The notes under the pieces were generated by a model that was given only the letters and a program-made list of their open reading frames with translations, was not told the DNA's origin and made no database searches. 64,000 nucleotides of DNA, taken from contig CAMDEA010000017.1 of the NCBI GenBank assembly GCA_945893045.1, forward strand, positions 1 to 64,000, in the 5' to 3' direction. The position numbers and the translations under genes are program-made. Numbering within the stretch: position 1 is the stretch's first letter; each line of letters opens with the position of its first letter. Of this stretch, positions 1 to 6,719 are shown one piece after another. Source of the DNA: Planctomyces sp. SH-PL62 (GTDB lineage Bacteria; Planctomycetota; Planctomycetia; Planctomycetales; Planctomycetaceae).

Positions 1-42
1 GCCCTCCCCGACACACAAAACGGAACCAGTCACGGCGGCCTG

Positions 43-60
43 AAAAAGACTCCCGACCCC
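43..60. repeat. half copy of a palindromic repeat at the window edge
   Basis: These 18 bases are identical to 40741-40758, part of the right arm of the 28-bp-arm palindrome at 40671-40759. Only this half is seen here. Bases 1-84 otherwise show no coding signal that I can support. Confidence 0.55.
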
Positions 61-84
61 TTCGCTAACGGAGACTATGAACTT

Positions 85-159
85 GTAGGGTGGGTCGAGC
101 ATCGAGACCCACCAGCCCGTATCCATCATTGGTGGGTCTCGATGCTCGACCTACCCTAC
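85..159. repeat. palindromic repeat, GTAGGGTGGGTC family
   Basis: Two 30-base arms (85-114 and 130-159) are inverted copies with one mismatch, separated by 15 bases. A shorter relative lies at 18242-18272. The open frame of the DUF167 gene extends back through this repeat, but the repeat is not expected to be part of that protein. Confidence 0.85.
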
Positions 160-173
160 CGAAGGCACCACGA

Positions 174-476
174 GTGATCGCACTGGAAGAGCATCCGCAA
201 GGAGTCATTGTGCCGGTGAAGGCTCAGCCCGGCGCACGGCGCAACGGTCTGGCGGGAGAGCACGCGGGTGCATTGAAAGTGCAGGTCACGCAAGCTCCCG
301 AAGACGGCAAAGCGAACGCAGCCGTGCTGGACCTGCTGGCTGGCGTGCTGCATGTGAAGCACTCAGAAGTGAAGTTGTTGTCGGGAGCGACCTCTCGTCA
401 GAAGCGAATCTTGGTGACAGGGCTGTCGCTTACCGAGGTCGCGAAACGATTGAAGTCGAAGTTGGAGGAAGCATGA
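174..476 (+). CDS. DUF167 / YggU family protein
   Basis: Protein of about 100 residues matching the small DUF167 (YggU) family, whose biochemical role is not established. The family signature is visible: a PGARR stretch near the N-terminus, a central PEDGKANAA segment, and a GATSRQK segment towards the end. The open frame runs back to a GTG at 90, but that part is translated palindromic repeat (85-159), so I place the start at the GTG at 174, just before the first family-like residues. The stop overlaps the start of tsaE (ATGA, 473-476), so the two are probably translationally coupled. Start choice is inference; the family call is from recognisable sequence. Confidence 0.8.
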   Translation: MIALEEHPQGVIVPVKAQPGARRNGLAGEHAGALKVQVTQAPEDGKANAAVLDLLAGVLHVKHSEVKLLSGATSRQKRILVTGLSLTEVAKRLKSKLEEA

Positions 477-958
477 ATTCGCTGTCGGATCAATCGACCG
501 AGCCGTTCGAGTACGAAGCTCACAGTGAGCCAGACACCGACGCGCTGGGTGCGATACTGGCCGATGCGGCCGAGCCGGGTCTCGTCGTGGGCTTGGTCGG
601 TCCGCTGGGAGCCGGCAAGACGCGCTTGGTCCGCGCGACAGCGACGGCGCTGGGAGCCGATCCCAGCAGCGTCAGCAGTCCGACGTTTGTGTTGATTCAA
701 GAATACCTCGGCCGGCTTCCGGTCTATCACTTCGACACCTATCGGCTGCGCGACGTGCGCGCGTTCGCGGACCTCGGTGCGGAGGAGTATTTCAGCGGCG
801 ACGGCGTCTGCTTCGTCGAGTGGGCGGACCGAGTGGCCTCGGAGTTGCCGCGTGATTTGCTGCGGATCGAAGTCAGCGTGCTCGCGCCGAACGCTCGGAG
901 ATTTCGGATATCGGCCAGCGGTCCCGTGTCACGGAGAGTGCTCGCACAGCTGAAGTAG
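473..958 (+). CDS. tsaE: tRNA threonylcarbamoyladenosine biosynthesis ATPase TsaE
   Basis: 161 residues, the usual size for TsaE (YjeE), the small P-loop ATPase that works with TsaB and TsaD to make the t6A modification on ANN-decoding tRNAs. Walker A GPLGAGKT is at residues 43-50, the switch-like SSPTF segment near 68-72, HFDTYRL at 86-92 and the conserved VEWADR at 115-120. It overlaps the DUF167 gene by four bases. Its TAG stop (956-958) is formed by the first three bases of the palindrome at 956-1035, so the repeat abuts or supplies the stop codon. TsaB and TsaD are not in the window. Confidence 0.95.
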   Translation: MNSLSDQSTEPFEYEAHSEPDTDALGAILADAAEPGLVVGLVGPLGAGKTRLVRATATALGADPSSVSSPTFVLIQEYLGRLPVYHFDTYRLRDVRAFADLGAEEYFSGDGVCFVEWADRVASELPRDLLRIEVSVLAPNARRFRISASGPVSRRVLAQLK

Positions 959-1035
959 GTCAGCCTTTCCAGGCTGACCCGATCAAGGGTGGACGCCGGA
1001 TTGCCAATTCGGGTCAGGCTGGAAAGCCTGACCTA
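956..1035. repeat. palindromic repeat between converging tsaE and mtnA
   Basis: Arms 956-980 and 1011-1035 (25 bases each, two compensating mismatches) with a 30-base spacer. Each arm itself contains a smaller palindrome around TTTCC/GGAAA. The left arm begins with the tsaE stop TAG; the right arm contains the mtnA stop TGA (1014-1016, minus strand) and codes its last residues. The same family recurs at 28207-28284. It could act as a bidirectional terminator. Confidence 0.9.
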
Positions 1036-2162
1036 CGGGCCAGCATCTCGCGAATCGCCGCTTCTGTCACCGGCCGAATGACGCCACGCTCGGTAATGAT
1101 GGCCGTGATCAGCTCGGCGGGAGTGACATCGAACGCGGGGTTGTAGACGTCGATGCCCTCCGGGGCCGTCTGCCGGCCGAAACCGTGAGTGATCTCCGCG
1201 GCCGAACGTTCTTCAATCGGAATTTGCTCGCCGTTGGACAATGACAGATCGAATGTGCTCGAAGGCGCTGCGACGTAAAACGGAATGCCGTGCGTCTTCG
1301 CCAGACACGCGACGGAATACGTTCCGATCTTGTTGGCCGTGTCGCCGTTGGCGGCGATGCGATCGGCCCCGACGATCACCGCCTGCACTTTGCGTTGCCG
1401 CATGACCGTCGCGGCCATCGAATCGCAAATCAACGTGACCGGCACACCGCGTTGCGAAAGTTCCCACGCCGTCAGCCGCGCCCCTTGCAAGAGCGGCCGA
1501 GTCTCGTCGGCGAACACGCGAATCTGCTTTCCGCCCGCGACCGCCGCGTAGATCACCGCCAGCGCCGTTCCGTCTCCGGCCGTGGCCAGCGCTCCAGCGT
1601 TGCAATGCGTCAGCACCGCGTCGCCCGTTGTCAGCAACTCCGCGCCGTGTCGGCCGATCGCGGCGCACATGGCACTGTCTTCGGTCTCGATCCCGCGAGC
1701 TTCGGTCAGTAAGGCTTTGACAACATCCTGCGGTGACGCCGTCGGCAATCGTTCGGCGACTTTGCGTTGCCGGTCCAACGCCCAGAACAGATTCACCGCC
1801 GTCGGCCGGCTCGCGGCCAGTTGTTGAATCACCACGCTCAGCCGCTCATCAAATTTCGAGCGGTCCGCACTCGCCGTTTCGCGAACGCCGATCACGACTC
1901 CGTAGGCCGCCGCCACGCCAATCGCGGGTGCGCCGCGCACTCGCAACGAGCGGATTGCCTCGGCGACTTGTTCCACAGAACGGCATTCGACCGACTTTGT
2001 TTCACACGGCAACAATGTTTGGTCGAGCAGACGCAACGCACCGTCGGTTTCGCCGAGCCATTCGAGGACCGGCGTCTGCGAATTCGCCGATGTCACCGCT
2101 TCGCTCGGTGAGGTGGCGGCATTGGCTGGCTCGGCACTGATTGGCGAAGCGATGCGGTTCAT
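1014..2162 (-). CDS. mtnA: S-methyl-5-thioribose-1-phosphate isomerase
   Basis: 382 residues. The enzyme isomerises methylthioribose-1-phosphate to methylthioribulose-1-phosphate in the methionine salvage pathway (eIF2B-alpha-like fold). Visible signatures: RVRGAPAIG near residue 75, HCNAGALAT with the catalytic Cys at about 187, ADETRPLLQGARL near 219-231, and VGADRIAANGDTANKIGTY with the catalytic Asp at about 267. There are about 30 extra residues at the N-terminus compared with the usual protein. The final residues (RSGFPA) and the stop are encoded by the palindrome at 956-1035, so the native C-terminus may have been replaced. The start overlaps the tatC stop (ATGA). Confidence 0.95.
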   Translation of the reverse strand: MNRIASPISAEPANAATSPSEAVTSANSQTPVLEWLGETDGALRLLDQTLLPCETKSVECRSVEQVAEAIRSLRVRGAPAIGVAAAYGVVIGVRETASADRSKFDERLSVVIQQLAASRPTAVNLFWALDRQRKVAERLPTASPQDVVKALLTEARGIETEDSAMCAAIGRHGAELLTTGDAVLTHCNAGALATAGDGTALAVIYAAVAGGKQIRVFADETRPLLQGARLTAWELSQRGVPVTLICDSMAATVMRQRKVQAVIVGADRIAANGDTANKIGTYSVACLAKTHGIPFYVAAPSSTFDLSLSNGEQIPIEERSAAEITHGFGRQTAPEGIDVYNPAFDVTPAELITAIITERGVIRPVTEAAIREMLARRSGFPA

Positions 2163-3313
2163 GTCGTGGCGATCGCCGTTTTTTTTTCGTCTTCTTCGTC
2201 GTCATCGAACGGCTTCGGTTTTGGGAACCAGCGGCAGATGACGATGCCGAACTCGTAGAGGATGATCATCGGAATCATCATCATCAACATGCTGTAAGGC
2301 TCGGCCGGAGTCAGGATCATCGAGATGATCGTGATAATGAAGATCGAGATGCGGCGCTTCTCTTGGAAGTCCTTGATCTCGAAGATCGACAGCCGTTCGA
2401 GGAACAGCATCACCAGCGGCAACTGGAAGCTGATGCCGAACATCAGCGGCAGCATGACGGCGAAGTCGATCCAGTCCGCGATGCGGATTTGCGTTTGTAG
2501 CTTCAACTCTTCGGAGAACTGCAACAGGAAGCCCAGCACGAACGGAAACACGCCAAAGAAACAGAACGCGGCTCCGCCGAAGAACAGAATCGAACTCATC
2601 GGCAAATAGATGTGGACGTACTTGCGTTCGTGCGGATACAGCCCGGCCGCGACGAACAGCCACCCTTGGTAGAAGACCCACGGGCTGGAAAGCACGAGGC
2701 CCGCGACGAACGAGACTTTCAGCCAGGTCATGAAACCTTCCTGCACGGTCAGCACGATGGGACGCTGCTGTTGCTCGACCGCACCGCGCCATTGCACGAA
2801 CTCTGGTGCCGTGAGCCGCAACGAGACCGGCTTTTCTTCTGCAGCGGCGGGATCTTCGCCGTCCTGCGCGTCCGGCGATTCAGACGCCGTGACCGGCTTC
2901 TCAGCAGGAGCAGGAGCGGGAAAACGCTGCGGGTCGGCTTCGTGTAATGCGGTCAGCAACTCAGAAGGGTTGATCTGAACCGTGATCGTCTTGGAATTGG
3001 TATTCGTTTCGGGGGGCGTTTCCGGTTTTGGTTCCGCCTTTCCGGTGGCCCATTTCCAAAAAGTGTCCCAGGTCTTGGCGGCATCAAACGGCTTGGCATC
3101 TTCCCCCGTGAGATTCTTGCCTCGTGCTCGGAGGGCATCTTCGATCGGCTTGCGGACGATCGCCATCACCTGGTCGCCAAAATACATCGTGACACAGGTC
3201 ACGAGCACCAAACCGACGATCGCGCGCCACAGCCGGATGCGCAGTTCTTCGAGATGTTCCCCGAAGGTCATCGTGGTGTTGTCGAACAAGTCTTTCGAGT
3301 TTTGTCGGGACAT
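2159..3313 (-). CDS. tatC: twin-arginine translocase subunit TatC with enlarged periplasmic loop
   Basis: 384 residues against about 250 for typical TatC, the core receptor of the Tat export system in the inner membrane. The conserved HLEELRIRL is at residues 20-28, followed by the first membrane helix (about 30-48). The conserved region near VQEGFMTWLKVSF starts at about 190, and LYPHERK is near 225-231; several further helices follow. The extra length is almost all in residues 60-188, a hydrophilic, Pro/Glu/Ala-rich insertion in the first periplasmic loop. It shares a four-base overlap with mtnA. No tatA or tatB is in the window. Confidence 0.93.
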   Translation of the reverse strand: MSRQNSKDLFDNTTMTFGEHLEELRIRLWRAIVGLVLVTCVTMYFGDQVMAIVRKPIEDALRARGKNLTGEDAKPFDAAKTWDTFWKWATGKAEPKPETPPETNTNSKTITVQINPSELLTALHEADPQRFPAPAPAEKPVTASESPDAQDGEDPAAAEEKPVSLRLTAPEFVQWRGAVEQQQRPIVLTVQEGFMTWLKVSFVAGLVLSSPWVFYQGWLFVAAGLYPHERKYVHIYLPMSSILFFGGAAFCFFGVFPFVLGFLLQFSEELKLQTQIRIADWIDFAVMLPLMFGISFQLPLVMLFLERLSIFEIKDFQEKRRISIFIITIISMILTPAEPYSMLMMMIPMIILYEFGIVICRWFPKPKPFDDDEEDEKKTAIATT

Positions 3314-3436
3314 GGCAACTCTCCGAAAAAGGCCGAGGAGTCACGGGGTTGCACGCGAGCGAGGCAATCATGGCAACGTCGCTTTGCGAAGCGTCGCTCG
3401 ACTTGCCAGCTCGCGGTGTGACCCGATGAACCGCAG

Positions 3437-3463
3437 GGCTGAACCACCACAGGGGGTTCAGCC
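3437..3463. terminator. hairpin in the 3314-3614 intergenic stretch
   Basis: Inverted arms GGCTGAACC (3437-3445) and GGTTCAGCC (3455-3463) with a 9-base loop, between the end of the membrane-protein gene and the start of tatC. There is no T-run, so function as a terminator is only a guess. I see nothing else in this 300-base gap. Confidence 0.4.
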
Positions 3464-3614
3464 GGATGACATCGGAGAGCCCACTCGCTTCCCCCGCTGG
3501 CAGGAGCAGGAACTTAGAGCGGCCGACGGCGGGGGATTGTATTCACGCAGTTGACGAGAGGGAAACGTGCTCAAGGCATTTCTGATCAGATCATTGAGCC
3601 AGCGCCGTCACGGC

Positions 3615-5198
3615 TCACTTCTTGGCCGCTTTGGCCATCTGTTTCATGATTTTGTCCCGTTGGGCATTGGCCGTGGCCATCATGATGCTGCCGATGATGA
3701 GTATGACGATCCCGAGGACGAAAGAACCCAGCGCGAACAACACGTAAAGATTCCCCCCCTCGTCCCCCATCATCCATTTGACGCCCCAGAGCGGCAGAGC
3801 GCAGACGATGCCTCCCGCTCCGGTTTTGATGAGCAACATCGCGGACTTCCGCTTGGAAGCGGTGGGATCGTTCGCCAGCCAAACGATATCCTTCGCCATC
3901 GTGTCGAGCTTGAGGTGCTTCTTGTAGTACAAGCCGAACAAGCCGTTGGCTCGCATGGCGAAGACCGCGCCGAAGCCGAACATCGCCTGCGACATAACGA
4001 TGCCAATGATCGGAATGATGGCACCCTTCCAGGGAAGTGGCCGAGTCTGATATTTCGGATCGTCCACCGGCACATCCTGGATCGCCTCCCCTTTCTTGGG
4101 ATTGTTCTTTTTGGCGACCACTTCGGCGAGGTCCGCGCCCAACATGGCGTTCGTCCGAGCGTTGTAGGCCATCGTCCCCATGAATTCGTTGGCCCCTTTC
4201 CAACTGATCGCGAGCGCCGCTCCCACGGGCACGAACGATGGCAACATCACCGCAAACGTGATCGCGGCCCAATACACGCTGGCTCCAAACGATTTGGCCC
4301 ATGCCTGAAATTGAATGTGCAACAGCCAGCCGCGAGTGGTGATCGGCATCACCATGTGGACCATCACCTGCGGCATCATCAACACCAAGATCAGTTCAAA
4401 GACCGCTTGAAGGGCGAAAGCCGGAATCCACATTTGGCGAGAGTGGAAGTAGCCTAAAGGCATCGTCAAGAAAAAGAGTTGCAGTCCCATCACGATTCGC
4501 CACAACACATACTTAATTCCCAACGCCACGCAGGTGAACATGTCAAAGTTCACGCGGGGCATGTTCTCCCGTTTATCCATCGTGGCTTTGATGATTTCGC
4601 TATTCAGAAACCACAACCAGCCGTTGGGGACCATGCTCGTGACGAAAAACAGGCCCAGCCAGAACATTCGCGGCGGAAAACTCACGCACCACGTGACCAT
4701 GAACAGGCAGCCGAAATTCAACACCGAATAAATCAGCGTGTAGATCCCGGTCCGAATCGCCAGCGGCTTGTTCTCCAGCAGAAACTGTTTGGAGTTCTTG
4801 ATGACTACTCGGAAAAAGAGTTTGGGATCGATCCCTTTCTGTTTCTCCTTGGTCAAGCCGGTCTCAAAGTTCAGACCGCATGCCGGGCACTCGTTGACAT
4901 CCTCCTCATAGATTTCCTGTCCACATTTCGGGCAGACGCGAGTGTTTTCATCTTCGGCACCGTCCAGGTCGAGATTCTTCAGCGCGTGCTCGTGGTCGTC
5001 GTGGTGCTCGTCCTTCTTGGCCTTGGCGGGTGCTGGCTTTTTGCCAGCCGGTTTCGCCGTCGCCCCCGACTTCGCGCCATCCCCCGCCGGCACTTTGACT
5101 TTTTCCTCGCAGCCGGGGCACTTCACCATTTTGCCGCGGGCCGCATCCGGAGCGGCAAACACTTTTTCGCAGCTTTGACAACGCACCTTGACCGGCAT
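3615..5198 (-). CDS. zinc-ribbon multi-pass membrane protein of unknown function
   Basis: 527 residues from the ATG at 5198. The frame continues 12 codons upstream, but the conserved start is MPVKVRCQSCEKVF, typical of planctomycete MJ0042-like zinc ribbons. A first ribbon (CQSC ... CPGC) fills residues 7-31, followed by a Lys/Ala/Pro and acidic-His linker, then a second ribbon (CPKC ... CPAC). After these come about eight hydrophobic segments, consistent with a multi-pass inner-membrane protein with a cytoplasmic zinc-binding head. I do not recognise a catalytic domain. It is transcribed towards tatC with 300 bases between. Confidence 0.75.
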   Translation of the reverse strand: MPVKVRCQSCEKVFAAPDAARGKMVKCPGCEEKVKVPAGDGAKSGATAKPAGKKPAPAKAKKDEHHDDHEHALKNLDLDGAEDENTRVCPKCGQEIYEEDVNECPACGLNFETGLTKEKQKGIDPKLFFRVVIKNSKQFLLENKPLAIRTGIYTLIYSVLNFGCLFMVTWCVSFPPRMFWLGLFFVTSMVPNGWLWFLNSEIIKATMDKRENMPRVNFDMFTCVALGIKYVLWRIVMGLQLFFLTMPLGYFHSRQMWIPAFALQAVFELILVLMMPQVMVHMVMPITTRGWLLHIQFQAWAKSFGASVYWAAITFAVMLPSFVPVGAALAISWKGANEFMGTMAYNARTNAMLGADLAEVVAKKNNPKKGEAIQDVPVDDPKYQTRPLPWKGAIIPIIGIVMSQAMFGFGAVFAMRANGLFGLYYKKHLKLDTMAKDIVWLANDPTASKRKSAMLLIKTGAGGIVCALPLWGVKWMMGDEGGNLYVLFALGSFVLGIVILIIGSIMMATANAQRDKIMKQMAKAAKK

Positions 5199-5298
5199 CG
5201 CAGACTCTCCGCACGCACGAACGAGGACGAACACGCCTTCACGAGCGGCACAATCTAGCGGCGGCTCCCGGCGAATTCACGGCTATTGCGGCGAATCA

Positions 5299-5356
5299 TG
5301 GGGCAGGTTGGCAACCTGCCTCGATCTGCGGACTGGCAGGTTGAAAACCTGCCCCA
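5299..5356. repeat. double hairpin repeat, GGCAGGTT family
   Basis: Two short hairpins built on GGCAGGTT/AACCTGCC lie at 5299-5320 and 5335-5356, and together they form one larger inverted repeat. It sits immediately after the DUF1501 stop codon (5359-5361, minus strand) and may serve as its terminator. Confidence 0.75.
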
Positions 5357-5358
5357 CG

Positions 5359-6651
5359 TCAGGCGATCAGCTCATTGATCCCTGAGTAGGCGGGATCGGC
5401 GATGGGCATCGGCCGGCCACCGATGTCGAATGTGCCCGACGAATCCACGCCCAAGGCTCGCAGATACGTGTGGAAGAGATGCCCGGCGGTCACTTCGCGG
5501 TCGGTGACTTGCGTGCCGTTCGCATTCGTCTTGCCGATCACCGCGCCGGGGATCACCTTCGCTCCGCCGACAAGTACCGACCAAGCCGTCCCCCAATGGT
5601 CGCGGCCAAACAGATGATTGATGTTCGGCGTGCGGCCGAACTCGCAGAGCACGACCACCAGCGTCGATTCCAGCATCCCGCGATCACCCAAATCGCCAAC
5701 CAGCGTCGCGAACGGCTGGTCCCATTCGCCGAGCTGTTCCAGATGAAAGTTAAAATTCTCATTGTGCGTGTCATAGTTCGAGTGCGTCACTTGCACGAAG
5801 GTGACACCGCGCTCCAACAACCGCCGAGCCAACAAGCAATGCCGGCCGAAATCATGCTTGCCGTAGCGAGCCTGGTCGGCGTCCGATTCCTTGGTGAGGT
5901 CGAACGCATCGCGCTGAGCCATCATTTGCTGAGCCTGATCGTAGCTCTGCACGAAGGCGTCGGTCATCGCAGTGCGACGCTTGAGATTGAACCGCTCATT
6001 GGCCTGCTTGCGGAAATCATTCCGCGAAGCATCGACCGCTTCAGCGATTGCTTCGGGACGCTCTGAATTCGCCGGCGGCTTGCCGTTGCCGAGCGCGATG
6101 CTGGCGTACTTCGGACCGAGATAGGCCGAGTCATTGCCTCGTCCACCACCGCCGCCTGGCGTGATGATGATGTGACCGGGCAGTCCCGCGCTCTCCGGCG
6201 ACAGTGATTTCGCCGCAACGGCTCCCAATTGAGGAAACGACATGCCGGGGGTTTCCTTCCGCCCGGTCAACATCATGTGCATCCCCTTGCCGTGATCGTT
6301 TTCCTTCGTGTTGATGCTGCGAATGATCGCCAGCCGGTGCATCTGCTTGGCCGTGTGCGGCAGCAGTTCGCTGATGTGGACTCCGGTCTGTGATGTCGCG
6401 ATCGCTCGGAACGGTCCGCCGGTGTCGGTCCCCGGTTTTGGATCCCAGCTTTCCAATTGACTAAGACCTCCGTGCATATTGAAGACAATCACGCGCTTCT
6501 GCTGCTTCGCGAGTTGCTCCGCCATCACCGGTTGCGTGAGCGTCCCGATCCCTCCGCCAACGACCGTTCCCACTCCGGCCGCGACGCCTCCGAGAAACTG
6601 ACGGCGACCGAGCAAGTGCTCCGGCGACTGACAGGCATACGAGCATTTCAT
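5359..6651 (-). CDS. DUF1501 family secreted protein (sulfatase-like fold)
   Basis: 430 residues. DUF1501 proteins are abundant in planctomycetes and resemble the alkaline-phosphatase/sulfatase superfamily; their substrate is unknown. The N-terminus has a twin-arginine-like signal (GRRQFLGG followed by a hydrophobic Ala/Gly stretch), fitting the tatC gene nearby. Family hallmarks include FNMHGGLSQLESWDPKPG near residue 57, the ENDHGKGMHMMLTGRK block and VVLCEFGRTPNINHLFGRDHW near the C-terminal third. It lies 68 bases downstream of the DUF1549/DUF1553 gene, the common pairing in this phylum, and is probably cotranscribed with it. Confidence 0.93.
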   Translation of the reverse strand: MKCSYACQSPEHLLGRRQFLGGVAAGVGTVVGGGIGTLTQPVMAEQLAKQQKRVIVFNMHGGLSQLESWDPKPGTDTGGPFRAIATSQTGVHISELLPHTAKQMHRLAIIRSINTKENDHGKGMHMMLTGRKETPGMSFPQLGAVAAKSLSPESAGLPGHIIITPGGGGGRGNDSAYLGPKYASIALGNGKPPANSERPEAIAEAVDASRNDFRKQANERFNLKRRTAMTDAFVQSYDQAQQMMAQRDAFDLTKESDADQARYGKHDFGRHCLLARRLLERGVTFVQVTHSNYDTHNENFNFHLEQLGEWDQPFATLVGDLGDRGMLESTLVVVLCEFGRTPNINHLFGRDHWGTAWSVLVGGAKVIPGAVIGKTNANGTQVTDREVTAGHLFHTYLRALGVDSSGTFDIGGRPMPIADPAYSGINELIA

Positions 6652-6719
6652 GGCACAGGTCTCCCAAAGTAGCCGTCACGCTCCGCGTGGCGAAATTCCG
6701 CTCGAAGTTCGAGCGTCGG

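Noticed and set aside
90-173. N-terminal extension of the DUF167 protein
   Set aside because: The added 28 codons are exactly the palindromic repeat at 85-159 plus a few bases.
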